33,455 nucleotides of DNA from Candidatus Scatonaster coprocaballi (lineage in GTDB: Bacteria; Bacillota; Clostridia; Saccharofermentanales; Saccharofermentanaceae). The position numbers and the translations under genes are program-made. The notes beneath the pieces were generated by a model. That model made no database searches, was not told the origin of the DNA, and saw only the letters and a program-made list of their open reading frames with translations. Positions 1 to 8,905 of the stretch are shown one piece after another. Every line of letters starts with the position of its first letter. Within the stretch, counting starts at the first letter, position 1. The stretch is taken from contig JAGHVD010000087.1 in NCBI GenBank assembly GCA_018064475.1, forward strand, positions 1-33,455, read 5' to 3'.

Positions 1-2712
1 GAAGATTGTCTATATCTCAACCTCTGGACGCCCGCCCAGAGTGAGACGGACGCGCTACCTGTTCTCGTGTGGTTCTTTGGCGGTGCTTTTCAATGGGGAT
101 ATCCTCGTGAGATGGAATTTAACGGTGAGCAACTCGCGAAGCGCGGCATCATCGTCGTCAGTGTCAACTATCGTCTCGGTGCACTCGGCTTTCTGTCCCA
201 CCCAGACTTGATTGCTGAATCGCCCGATGCACCGGCGAACTTCGGTGTACTCGACCAGCAGGCCGGCCTCAAGTGGGTCATCCGTAACATCGCCAATTTC
301 GGTGGAGATCCGAAGAACATCACCATTGCCGGCCAGTCCGCAGGCGGCGGTTCTGTCCTGACACACCTGACCAGTCCGTCGAGTATCGGTCTTTTCCAGA
401 AAGCCATCATTTTCTCCGGCATCATTGAAAGCCCTTATATCAAAGACAATGTCATCATTCCACGAGATATTGAGAACGTCTCCAAGATGGGTGAGAAATT
501 CCTTGCTTCTCTCGGCGTTTCTACGATTGAAGAAGCTCGAAAGATCGATGCTTTCGAGATCCGCGACAAATATGCAAGTTTTAGAGAGGAGAACATGTTC
601 TTCTTCACTCCTTGTATCGACCATGTCTTCCTTTCCGATGAGCCTTTCAAGTTGATGCTTCAGGGCAAGCAAGCCAATGTACCGATTCTCGCCGGCAACA
701 CATTCGATGAGTTCCCAAGTTTCATTGCTGCGGAGAGCAAAGCGGACTTCGAGACCCAGGCCAAGACCATGTTCGGCAATCGTGCCGAGGCTTTCCTGTC
801 TTTCCCAGAATCTTCTGAAGTCACAGAAGGCAACAAATATGCTTGGGTACGCGGCATTGAGTGTTCCGTCAAAGCAGTACTTAATCGAAACGGTGCGCCT
901 GGATTTTACTACAGCTTCGAGCCGGATATTCCAGGTGAAGACGATCCAGGCACATTCCATTCTGTAGACCTATGGTTCTGGTTTGAGACCTTAGCCGGAT
1001 GCTGGAGACCTTTTACCGGACATCATTACGACCTGGCAAGACAGATGGCCAACTACCTGACGAATTTCATCAAGAACGGCGACCCGAATGGCGAAGATTG
1101 CACAGGCGCCGTCATGCCAAGATGGATGCCCTACACCCATCGCACACCGAACGGCATGTATTTTACTCAAGACGGCTGTATCCCGAAGTCCGGCAATACC
1201 GCTTTCTATCAGTTCATCACAGACTATCTCACAGATCGCGCACTCGGCAATGTCCAGATTGCGCCGCTTTCAAACGAGAGCATTGCTGCCATGCAAGCCC
1301 CTCTCAAGAAGCAGGCCTTCAATCCATACCTTCCTTCCTGGGAGTATATTCCGGACGGCGAACCTTATGTATTTGGTGATCGTGTATATGTCTACGGTTC
1401 CCATGACTACTGGAACGGCTGTTACTTCTGTCCGGGAGACTATGTAAGCTGGTCCGCCCCGCTTGACGATCTTGCAAGCTGGCGTTTCGAAGGCACTTTC
1501 TATCGAAGAACAGATGATCCGGACAATCAAGATAATCGCGGATGCCTCTACGCTCCAGATGTAACAGTTGGCCCGGATGGGAAGTACTATCTCTTCTATG
1601 TACTCGATAATCGTGATGTCGTCGCCGTAGCCAAGAGCGACAAGCCGCAAGGTCCTTTCACCTATATCGGCCATGTCCACTACGAAGATGGAACGCTTCT
1701 CGGTCTCAAGGATACGGACGAACCACAGTTCGACCCAGGTGTCATCACCATCGGTGACCTCACCTACTTATACACAGGTTTCTGTAATCGTGGCGATGTT
1801 ACCCGACACGGTGCCATGGTCACGGTACTTGGACCGGATATGCTCACCATCAAGAAAGCACCGAAATTCATCGTTCCGGGCTGCATGTATGCATCGGGTA
1901 CCGAATATGAGAACCATGCTTTCTTTGAAGCACCCTCCATTCGTGAGCGTAACGGTATCTTCTATTTCGTCTACTCTTCCGAAGTCTGCCATGAACTCTG
2001 CTACGCGATGGCCGACAACCCGGAGGGTCCTTTTACCTACGGTGGCGTCATCGTCAGTAACTGTGATCTCGGCATTGATTCATATAAGCCGAAGTATCAA
2101 CCATCCGCTTACGGCGCGAACAATCACGGTAGCATTGTTGAAATCAATGGAGAATGGTATATCTTCTACCACAGACATACCAACAATACTTGGTTCTCCA
2201 GACAAGGTTGCGCGGAGAAGATCACCTTCACAGAAGACGGCAAGATTCCACAGGTCGAGATGACTTCCTGTGGTTTGAATGGTGCCCCGCTTCGTGATAC
2301 GGATGAATACCCAGCCTACATCGCCTGCAATCTCTTCTCTACCAAGAATCTTGAAGATCCGTACAACGGACAGCATCAGATTCCCCGTATCGTGCAGGAA
2401 GGCAAAGACGGCGATCACGAACCAGGTTATATCACACAGATCCGTGAGGGCACCGTCATCGGTTTCAAGTATATCGATTTCAAGGGTGTCACTGGTGTAT
2501 CGATCAATGTACGCGGTTATGGTAACGGAACCTTCGAGGTCAGAACTTCCATTGACGGCGAAGTATTAGGCGAGATTTCAGTTCTCTATACGACCGCATG
2601 GACGCAGTATTCCACTAACTGTAAGATCCCAGACGGCGTCTCTTCCCTGTACCTTTGCTACAAGGGGAATGGTGATGTGATGCTCCGTTCACTGAAATTC
2701 TTACATAACTGA
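1..2712 (+). CDS. Carboxylesterase type B-GH43-CBM6-like fusion enzyme (5' partial)
   Basis: The reading frame is open from base 1, so the N-terminus, including any signal peptide, lies outside the window; 903 residues are visible. The first third is a type-B carboxylesterase: the EDCLYLNLWTP signature is at residues 2-12, the nucleophile motif GQSAGG puts Ser at residue 113, the acid is Glu237 (in NTFDEF) and the base is His320 (in GTFHSVDLW). From about residue 441 a five-blade GH43-type domain follows, with likely base Asp452 (IPDGEP), pKa-modulating Asp520 (YAPD) and acid Glu643 (FFEAPS). The last roughly 125 residues resemble a CBM6-type beta-sandwich (GTFEVR, then a terminal SLYLCYKGNG motif). 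The inferred role is coupled de-esterification and arabinosidase or xylosidase cleavage of hemicellulose side chains. The exact substrate cannot be read from sequence. It is the only + strand gene here. Confidence 0.88.
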   Translation, partial: EDCLYLNLWTPAQSETDALPVLVWFFGGAFQWGYPREMEFNGEQLAKRGIIVVSVNYRLGALGFLSHPDLIAESPDAPANFGVLDQQAGLKWVIRNIANFGGDPKNITIAGQSAGGGSVLTHLTSPSSIGLFQKAIIFSGIIESPYIKDNVIIPRDIENVSKMGEKFLASLGVSTIEEARKIDAFEIRDKYASFREENMFFFTPCIDHVFLSDEPFKLMLQGKQANVPILAGNTFDEFPSFIAAESKADFETQAKTMFGNRAEAFLSFPESSEVTEGNKYAWVRGIECSVKAVLNRNGAPGFYYSFEPDIPGEDDPGTFHSVDLWFWFETLAGCWRPFTGHHYDLARQMANYLTNFIKNGDPNGEDCTGAVMPRWMPYTHRTPNGMYFTQDGCIPKSGNTAFYQFITDYLTDRALGNVQIAPLSNESIAAMQAPLKKQAFNPYLPSWEYIPDGEPYVFGDRVYVYGSHDYWNGCYFCPGDYVSWSAPLDDLASWRFEGTFYRRTDDPDNQDNRGCLYAPDVTVGPDGKYYLFYVLDNRDVVAVAKSDKPQGPFTYIGHVHYEDGTLLGLKDTDEPQFDPGVITIGDLTYLYTGFCNRGDVTRHGAMVTVLGPDMLTIKKAPKFIVPGCMYASGTEYENHAFFEAPSIRERNGIFYFVYSSEVCHELCYAMADNPEGPFTYGGVIVSNCDLGIDSYKPKYQPSAYGANNHGSIVEINGEWYIFYHRHTNNTWFSRQGCAEKITFTEDGKIPQVEMTSCGLNGAPLRDTDEYPAYIACNLFSTKNLEDPYNGQHQIPRIVQEGKDGDHEPGYITQIREGTVIGFKYIDFKGVTGVSINVRGYGNGTFEVRTSIDGEVLGEISVLYTTAWTQYSTNCKIPDGVSSLYLCYKGNGDVMLRSLKFLHN

Positions 2713-2735
2713 TTGGCGCTACTTCAGAACACGAC

Positions 2736-2788
2736 AAAGGAGATGTCTCACAAGCGTAGAAAACCGCTTCAAGGCATCTCCTTTTTGT
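2736..2788 (+). terminator. Terminator of the esterase-GH43 gene, in a convergent junction
   Basis: Bases 2736-2745 (AAAGGAGATG) pair perfectly with 2775-2784 (CATCTCCTTT), and a smaller inner stem pairs 2752-2756 with 2765-2769. On the + strand the stem runs into a T tract. It lies 23 bases after the stop codon and 12 bases before the 3' end of the convergent zinc-ribbon gene. It may work in both directions, but the T tract is better on the + strand. Confidence 0.75.
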
Positions 2789-2800
2789 CATTTCATTATG

Positions 2801-3988
2801 TTATCTTGGGTCGCCCTTCTCAATGACACCCATGATCCGATGTCCACAATACTGGCACACATATTCTTCATCGACGGCCCCCACGATTGGTGATGCGCAC
2901 GACGGACAGGTATCCTTCACAATTTTCTTTGCCAGTGCCACTTGAAGCATTTCTTCATGAATCTCTAGCGTACAGTGTTGTAGATAATTCATGCGGATCG
3001 AGTTTCTCACTTTACGTATCCCATGTTGATCAGCGTATCCTTGAATATCCTTACTCGGCAAAAATGGTTTATTGGATCTTGCGAAGATCCTGGAGAAATC
3101 ATCCGTGGCCTGAATCAGACGAATCCTGCGTACACGACGAAGAACCAGTACGTACATACATGTACCGATGATGGTACCAAATACCATTCTCTGAACCATA
3201 TCTTTCTTGACCAGATCGACCGAATAGAGCTGATTGGAAGAATCCAATATTTGTGCCGTGATATACTCGGAGTCATTGTATTTAGAAACCATATCGATCA
3301 CGTAGAAAGTCATGATGATCGCAACAAGAAGTCCAAGTGCCATAAGGATAATAAAGAGTACATTCTTTGATTTTAGATGCTTATTCTTATAGAAAGAAGG
3401 GCGATTCACACCTTGTTCCACATCACTTGAAATGCTGTAGAATCGATCTCCGGCAATAACCTTCGCATGTAGATCAGAACTTCCGCAACTATCACAATGG
3501 CCGGTGAAATACTCACGTTTTTCAATCTGCGCACCGCAATTCTTACATTCACATGAGACACGCTTACTGAATAATTCAATCTGATGATCTTGATTGTCCG
3601 GCATGAGCGTATATCGATTCATATAGAGCATCCGATAGATCCGAAGTTCCCAGCAGACTGACCAGATCGGACGACCAACTACTTTCGCGAGATCCTCAAA
3701 TCGAATATATCCGTCCAGTGAACCTTCGAAATAACTGGAATAGAAAGTCGCGCGATACATCATTCGTCTGGATAGCTCCGTCACTAGAATGACGATCACC
3801 GAAATGATGGAGAAACAGATGGAATATTTCATGGTATCTGCATGCCAAGCCGTATCCAAATCATCGCGATAATACGTAAGCAGATCAAACACGTCATATA
3901 GACACGTGATGAGCATTCCGACTGCAAGAATCGTCAGGACTACATTCTTGATCTTCAGAATTCGGATTGTCTTCTCTTTCAAATACAT
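2801..3988 (-). CDS. Membrane protein with two zinc ribbons and an internal duplication
   Basis: I do not recognise the family. The 395-residue product has four predicted membrane segments (about 13-36, 56-72, 209-233 and 267-285) and two four-cysteine zinc-ribbon motifs: CKNC/CDSC at 148-168 and CPSC/CQYC at 361-381. The two halves share one layout: K-x-KNV followed by a membrane pair, then about 70 residues of soluble, possibly winged-helix-like sequence ending in an R-x(3-4)-MNYL/MNRYTL-like stretch, then a zinc ribbon. This looks like an ancient tandem duplication. I chose the ATG at 3988 because AAGGGG precedes it. A longer reading from a TTG at 4039 would overlap the upstream gene's stop and has no better ribosome site. 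It is the last gene of the desulfurase-ThiI-PurM-like cluster. A regulatory or metal-sensing role is speculation. Confidence 0.8.
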   Translation of the reverse strand: MYLKEKTIRILKIKNVVLTILAVGMLITCLYDVFDLLTYYRDDLDTAWHADTMKYSICFSIISVIVILVTELSRRMMYRATFYSSYFEGSLDGYIRFEDLAKVVGRPIWSVCWELRIYRMLYMNRYTLMPDNQDHQIELFSKRVSCECKNCGAQIEKREYFTGHCDSCGSSDLHAKVIAGDRFYSISSDVEQGVNRPSFYKNKHLKSKNVLFIILMALGLLVAIIMTFYVIDMVSKYNDSEYITAQILDSSNQLYSVDLVKKDMVQRMVFGTIIGTCMYVLVLRRVRRIRLIQATDDFSRIFARSNKPFLPSKDIQGYADQHGIRKVRNSIRMNYLQHCTLEIHEEMLQVALAKKIVKDTCPSCASPIVGAVDEEYVCQYCGHRIMGVIEKGDPR

Positions 3989-4035
3989 ACTTCGTTTTCC
4001 CCTTCCCAATGAAACTACATACGTAATGACGGTAT

Positions 4036-5061
4036 TCAATTCATTCGATATAACTCATCCGTCTGTGGGGGTAAGAAATCGATCTCTTTTCCATCCACGT
4101 CTTTCAACTTGAATCCTTCGTTGGTAAAAGCACCAATCGCGCAGGCAGGAATACCTTTCTTGGCCATGGCGTCTAATAAAGCATTCGGCTCCGAAGTTGC
4201 AATCAGGATCGAGCCAGATGAGATCAAGCGATATGGATCGATACGCATCGTCTCACAGATCGCCTTCGTACATGGCGCAACCGGAACCTGTGAGAGATCA
4301 ACCGATACACCAATGCCGGAGAAGTCCGCCATCTCATAGGCCGCCCCTAATACGCCGCCCTCGGTGACATCGTGCATCAGATGGGTAGAACTATACGCAA
4401 TTCCTCTTTCATTGACCGAGCCATTCGGATCACGTAACGAACAAGCCGTTACGCCATCTTCTACCACCGATATCTTCGAGATGAAGGTCTTCGCCTCCGA
4501 AATCAAATCATCCGAAACCTTCCCCTTCAACTTCTCTTCATGTTCCATCGCTGCGATCCAAGTACCCTCAATGCCTGCGGTCTTGGTCATGACCAGCGTA
4601 TCCCCAGGCATCGCGATGCCACGTGGAATCGGAGAATCCTTATCTGCAATGCCAAACGCCGTGGTAATCACGATGAATCGGTTGACGCTATCACTAATTT
4701 CAGTATGTCCGCCGACAATATCTACGCCAAGTGCTTGGGCCGTAGAGGAGGCTTGTTCCACGATATGGACCACATCTTCTTTCGTACATTCCGGTGGCGC
4801 GATCAGAACCGTAAGGATCGCACTCGGACGAATGCCACACGCCGCAATGTCATTGCAAGAAACATGGATAGAGAGCGCGCCGGACTGCATACCACCTGCT
4901 GTAATCGGATCAGAAGATGTAACCAGAAGTTTGTCTCCAAGATCCAACCAAGCGCAATCCGCACCAATGTTGGCGCCGATCAGTGTCCGCTCCGAAAGTT
5001 TCGGCAGACGCGATAAGACGATTTCTTTCAATTCTTCATTGGTCAATTTACCGATCCGCAT
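4036..5061 (-). CDS. AIR synthase (PurM)-superfamily protein, HypE/SelD-like, function unknown
   Basis: 341 residues with the fold signature of the PurM/HypE/SelD/ThiL ATP-binding superfamily. The N-terminal GADCAWLDLGDKLLVTSSDP stretch (about 33-52) resembles the glycine/acidic nucleotide loop, followed by SCNDIAACGIRPSAIL (68-83), GGHTEI, and a C-terminal half with HDVTEGGVLGA. It lacks the C-terminal cysteine that HypE uses as carbamoyl/cyanide carrier (it ends in LYRMN). It also lacks the N-terminal Cys/Sec-Gly-x-Lys motif of SelD, so neither name is justified. The ATG at 5061 sits 5 bases after the thiI stop codon. Position next to thiI and a cysteine desulfurase suggests a sulfur-linked activation step, which is inference. 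The gene ends next to the membrane zinc-ribbon gene. Confidence 0.85.
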   Translation of the reverse strand: MRIGKLTNEELKEIVLSRLPKLSERTLIGANIGADCAWLDLGDKLLVTSSDPITAGGMQSGALSIHVSCNDIAACGIRPSAILTVLIAPPECTKEDVVHIVEQASSTAQALGVDIVGGHTEISDSVNRFIVITTAFGIADKDSPIPRGIAMPGDTLVMTKTAGIEGTWIAAMEHEEKLKGKVSDDLISEAKTFISKISVVEDGVTACSLRDPNGSVNERGIAYSSTHLMHDVTEGGVLGAAYEMADFSGIGVSVDLSQVPVAPCTKAICETMRIDPYRLISSGSILIATSEPNALLDAMAKKGIPACAIGAFTNEGFKLKDVDGKEIDFLPPQTDELYRMN

Positions 5062-5066
5062 ATCTC

Positions 5067-6293
5067 TTATCCTCTTGGTGTACGCTCGATCTTATAGGTC
5101 TCAATGCCTTCCACGCCCTGCTTCACCAAAGCTTCAATATCCAGCTTCGACTCCGCCTCGATAATGTGCTTCTTCTGCGGATGGGTCTTCGGGTGCTTCG
5201 CAACAAATACCGTACAGCAATCCTCATATGGCAGGATCGATGTCTCGAAAGCGCCGATCCGGCGAGAAATATTGCATGTCTCTTCTTTATCCGTACCGAT
5301 CAGCGGGCGGAATACAGGCATGGTCTTGACAACTTCATTCGTAATCTGGATGGCTTCGATCGTCTGACTGGCTACCTGGCCCAATGACTCACCCGTAATC
5401 AAGCACTTACACTCCTGCTTCTTCGCCACTTCTTCCGCAATCTCGAACATGATACGGCGCATCGTGATCGTGAGCATATCTTGTGGACTGTTCTTATACA
5501 GATTCAACTGAATATCGGTAAAATTACAGACGTGAAGCAGAATGGTACCGGAATACTGCGACACAATGCGTGCGAGATCTTTTACCTTCTCCAAAGCACG
5601 TTCGCTCGTATACGGGTAAGAGTGGAAATAGATGGCCTCGAGCTGCATACCGCGGGATGCCATCATGTATCCGGCAACCGGACTATCGATACCGCCGGAT
5701 AGGAGGAGCATACCCTTACCCGCCGTACCAACAGGAAGTCCACGATGACCTTCGAGCTTCTCACTATATACATACATGCTCTCACGAACTTCCACGTAAA
5801 TCACGAAGTCCGGCTGATGCACGTCAACGCTCAATTCTTCATGTGCAATCAGGATCGCCTCACCAACGTCAGCGGCAATCTCCGGAGACGCCATCGGGAA
5901 ACGCTTATTTCCACGCTTACTCTCTACTTTGAATGTCTTATAATCGTGTTCAGATAGGATGTCATCCGTCAGCATCAGCGCATATTGCTTGATGTCATCG
6001 ATCGTTGTTCCTTCAAACTTCCAAACAAGACTTGCTGAGACGAGTCCGAAGACCTGTGTAACCGCCTTCAGGACTTCCTGTGCGGTCTGCTTATCCTCAA
6101 GAAGATCCGACTCCGGATCCTTCGGCTCGATCCAGATTCTGGACTGGCTCTGGATAATGGTAAAAGCACCGAATTCCTTCAATCTCCAGCGCATGTTACT
6201 CATCAGCTGTCTTTCGAACTTTCCGCGATTCAGTCCCTTGAGGGCAATCTCACCCATACGGGCCAAGATAACGGTCTTATAAGCGTGACTCAT
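5067..6293 (-). CDS. thiI: tRNA 4-thiouridine synthase ThiI
   Basis: 408 residues. ThiI adenylates U8 of tRNA and inserts sulfur to give 4-thiouridine; in many bacteria it also supplies sulfur for the thiazole of thiamin. An N-terminal ferredoxin-like region and THUMP domain (about 60-175) come before the PP-loop ATP site SGGIDSP (199-205). The late PYEDCCTVF stretch contains the cysteine corresponding to the conserved catalytic one. There is no C-terminal rhodanese domain, so this is the short form common in Firmicutes, which takes sulfur directly from a partner desulfurase. That partner is the adjacent upstream gene, 11 bases away. The ATG at 6293 has AAGGAG in front. Confidence 0.96.
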   Translation of the reverse strand: MSHAYKTVILARMGEIALKGLNRGKFERQLMSNMRWRLKEFGAFTIIQSQSRIWIEPKDPESDLLEDKQTAQEVLKAVTQVFGLVSASLVWKFEGTTIDDIKQYALMLTDDILSEHDYKTFKVESKRGNKRFPMASPEIAADVGEAILIAHEELSVDVHQPDFVIYVEVRESMYVYSEKLEGHRGLPVGTAGKGMLLLSGGIDSPVAGYMMASRGMQLEAIYFHSYPYTSERALEKVKDLARIVSQYSGTILLHVCNFTDIQLNLYKNSPQDMLTITMRRIMFEIAEEVAKKQECKCLITGESLGQVASQTIEAIQITNEVVKTMPVFRPLIGTDKEETCNISRRIGAFETSILPYEDCCTVFVAKHPKTHPQKKHIIEAESKLDIEALVKQGVEGIETYKIERTPRG

Positions 6294-6304
6294 TGTAATT
6301 CTCC

Positions 6305-7444
6305 TTACACCTTGTATTTCTCGTAGATCTCAGAAATGGCAGCGATCGTCTGATCCATCTCTTCCTTCGTATTCATGCGGCAGAAGCTGAACCGCACAGC
6401 ATTTCTCGCAAGTTCAAGCTTGACTCCCATCTCCGACAGCACATAGCTTACGGCCTTCGACTTGCTGGAGCAAGCTGATACTGTTGATACATAGATTTCT
6501 TTCTCCTCTAAACAGTGTAGCATAGTTTCGGACTGAAAAGATGGGAAAGACACGTTCAGTACATACGGTAGCGCGTCTTTCGGCGAAATGATCGTGACAC
6601 CCAATTCCTCAAGTTTCGCCGCAAACTCATCACGAAGTGAAGTCATTCTCTCCAGGTTCTCAGGAAGATTCTTCGTCGCTTCTTCCAATGCCATGGCAAA
6701 AGCACTTACTAAATACGGACTTTGCGTGCCGGAGCGCATACCTCTTTGTTGGCCACCGCCAATAATCAAAGGCTGCACACGAACACCGGACTTGATGTAA
6801 AGCAGGCCAAAGCCTTTCAACGCATGAATCTTGTGTCCGGAGAAAGAAGCCATATCTACGCCCATTCTTGAAAGGGAGATCGGTAATTTTCCCAGAGATT
6901 GAACACAGTCGAGATGGATCTTGGTATTTCGATTCTTCTTATTTCTGATCTGCACGATCTTCTCAAGCGGAAGAATCGCGCCAGTCTCATTATTCACATG
7001 CGTGAACGAAAGAAGTGCAGTCTGATCATCGATGGCCGCTTCCAACGCGGCAAGGTCGGGCTGTCCATGAATATCCACAGGAATATAGCAGATCTCACAA
7101 CCCTCTTTCTCAAGTCGAGCGAAAGATTCCAACGAAGCTTTATGCTCCGTCTTCGTGGAGATGATCTTCTTTCCGGCCCTAGGATTCTGTCGGATATATC
7201 CAAGGATCGAGGTATTCACAGACTCAGAACCACATGACGTAAAGAAGAGTTCATCCCGCTTACAGGACAGGCACTTCGCGATTCGATCGGTGTCATCATT
7301 CAGTTTCTTCTCTGCCATGACGCCCAGACGATGAAGAGAACCTGGATTACCATATTCCTCTTCGCTGCTCAAAGTTTCATAAACCAAACGAGCCACTTCA
7401 GGAAGTGGCTTCGTGGTTGCACTATTGTCAAAATAAATGCTCAT
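6305..7444 (-). CDS. Cysteine desulfurase (IscS/NifS family)
   Basis: 379 residues, a PLP enzyme that converts cysteine to alanine and holds the sulfur as a persulfide. Visible key residues are His101 (TEHKAS), Asp179 (HLDCVQ), PLP lysine Lys205 (SGHKIHALKG), the GGGQQRGMRSGT phosphate-binding stretch (229-240) and catalytic Cys325 in SACSS. The gene sits directly upstream of thiI with an 11-base gap, so it is most likely the dedicated sulfur donor for tRNA thiolation, like the NifZ-ThiI pair of Bacillus, rather than the general iron-sulfur cluster desulfurase. No IscU/NifU partner is nearby. It follows purB in the same direction after a 24-base gap. Confidence 0.95.
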   Translation of the reverse strand: MSIYFDNSATTKPLPEVARLVYETLSSEEEYGNPGSLHRLGVMAEKKLNDDTDRIAKCLSCKRDELFFTSCGSESVNTSILGYIRQNPRAGKKIISTKTEHKASLESFARLEKEGCEICYIPVDIHGQPDLAALEAAIDDQTALLSFTHVNNETGAILPLEKIVQIRNKKNRNTKIHLDCVQSLGKLPISLSRMGVDMASFSGHKIHALKGFGLLYIKSGVRVQPLIIGGGQQRGMRSGTQSPYLVSAFAMALEEATKNLPENLERMTSLRDEFAAKLEELGVTIISPKDALPYVLNVSFPSFQSETMLHCLEEKEIYVSTVSACSSKSKAVSYVLSEMGVKLELARNAVRFSFCRMNTKEEMDQTIAAISEIYEKYKV

Positions 7445-7468
7445 AGATCTAATTTCCGTTATCTGTCA

Positions 7469-8902
7469 TCAGACAGTCAGTTCAGGCTCCTCAATATCCA
7501 GGTCATCCGCATAGAGTGCAAGAACAGGTGCAATATCGTTCTTCAAGAATGCTGTAACCTGCTCCGGGCAACGACCGATATAGAGCTTCGGATCCAGAAG
7601 TGAATCCAGAGAATTCTTATCCAGTCCGAACGCCGGGTCGTCCGCAATACGTTCCAGAAGATCGTTCGGACGTCCTTCTTCTTTGACGACCTTACCTGCA
7701 GCCATGGAGTGCACACGGATCTTCTCGTGAAGTTCCTGACGGTCACCGCCACGCTTCACTGCTTCCATCATGATGTTCTCCGTGGCCATAAATGGGAGCT
7801 CATCCATAATATGCTTTCTGATCATCATCGGATATACGACGAGACCGGACACAACATTCTGATAGATACTCAGGATCGCATCGACAGCAAGGAAAGCTTC
7901 CGGTACGCTGATACGCTTATTGGCAGAATCATCCAGTGTACGCTCGAACCACTGTTCGGATGCGGTCAACGCTGGATTGAGTGCATCGGTGATGACATAA
8001 CGAGACAGCGAACAGATACGCTCAGAACGCATCGGGTTACGCTTATATGCCATCGCAGAAGAACCAATCTGTGTCTTCTCGAAAGGCTCTTCAATCTCCT
8101 TCAAGTGTTGCAGGAGACGGATATCATTACTGAACTTGTGTGCAGAAGAAGCAATCCCGGCAAGAACATTCAGTACTTTCGTATCCAGTTTTCTCGTATA
8201 AGTCTGACCGCTTACAGAGATGGAAGACTCAAAGCCCATCTTCTCTGCAATCATCTGATCAAGTTTCTCCACCTTATCATGGTCACCCTGGAAAAGATCC
8301 AAGAAGCTGGCCTGTGTACCGGTCGTTCCCTTGCATCCCAATGGCTTCAAGCTGGAAAGTACGAAATCCAGTTCATCCAAGTCAAGAAGCAAGTCCTGGA
8401 GCCACAAGGTCGCACGCTTACCAACGGTTACAAGCTGTGCCGGTTGAAAATGTGTGAAGCCAAGTGTCGGCATATCCTTATAACGATCTGCGAACTGAGA
8501 AAGCTTATCCATGACAACGACCAATCTCTTACGTGTCAGGATCAGGGCCTCTTTCATCAGAAGAATATCCGTGTTATCACATACGTAGCAAGAAGTTGCA
8601 CCAAGGTGAATGATTCCCTTCGCCTTCGGGCACTGCTCACCATATGCATGAACATGCGCCATGACATCATGACGAACCAGTTTCTCTTCTCTAGCGGCTA
8701 CATCATAGTTAATGTCGTCTTTCGATGCTTCCAGTTCAGCGATCTGCTCATCCGTAATATTCAGTCCAAGTTCTTTCTCACATGTAGCAAGATAGATCCA
8801 GAGCTGTCTCCAGGTCTTGAACTTGTGATCCGGTGAGAAAATCGCCTTCATTTCCATGCTGGAATAGCGAGAGTTCAGTGGGCTTTCGTAGATATCCTTC
8901 AT
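7469..8902 (-). CDS. purB: Adenylosuccinate lyase
   Basis: 477 residues of the fumarase/aspartase superfamily. It catalyses two purine steps: SAICAR to AICAR, and adenylosuccinate to AMP, both releasing fumarate. The superfamily signature GSSAMAYKRNP is at 280-290, with substrate-site segments SCYVCDNTD (about 104-112) and THFQPAQ (about 150-156, a catalytic-type histidine). The ATG at 8902 is preceded by GGAGGAG located inside the end of the upstream aminotransferase gene, only 3 bases away, so the two are probably co-transcribed. It is not part of a pur operon here, and no other purine gene is visible. Confidence 0.96.
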   Translation of the reverse strand: MKDIYESPLNSRYSSMEMKAIFSPDHKFKTWRQLWIYLATCEKELGLNITDEQIAELEASKDDINYDVAAREEKLVRHDVMAHVHAYGEQCPKAKGIIHLGATSCYVCDNTDILLMKEALILTRKRLVVVMDKLSQFADRYKDMPTLGFTHFQPAQLVTVGKRATLWLQDLLLDLDELDFVLSSLKPLGCKGTTGTQASFLDLFQGDHDKVEKLDQMIAEKMGFESSISVSGQTYTRKLDTKVLNVLAGIASSAHKFSNDIRLLQHLKEIEEPFEKTQIGSSAMAYKRNPMRSERICSLSRYVITDALNPALTASEQWFERTLDDSANKRISVPEAFLAVDAILSIYQNVVSGLVVYPMMIRKHIMDELPFMATENIMMEAVKRGGDRQELHEKIRVHSMAAGKVVKEEGRPNDLLERIADDPAFGLDKNSLDSLLDPKLYIGRCPEQVTAFLKNDIAPVLALYADDLDIEEPELTV

Positions 8903-8905
8903 GAA

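Noticed and set aside
55-960. Long antisense open frame (301 codons) opposite the esterase gene
   Set aside because: It lies fully opposite clear esterase motifs, has no recognisable domain and no ribosome site; it is a shadow of the real frame.
4037-4039. TTG start for the zinc-ribbon membrane protein overlapping the PurM-like stop codon
   Set aside because: The ATG at 3988 has AAGGGG in front and begins just before the first membrane segment; the TTG has no clear ribosome site.
4036-5061. Calling this gene selD or hypE
   Set aside because: Neither the SelD Cys/Sec-Gly-x-Lys motif nor the HypE C-terminal cysteine is present, so only the superfamily is supported.
7709-8836. Open frame of 375 codons on the + strand opposite purB
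   Set aside because: purB is certain from its signature motifs, and the + strand frame has no recognisable motif; it is a codon-bias shadow.
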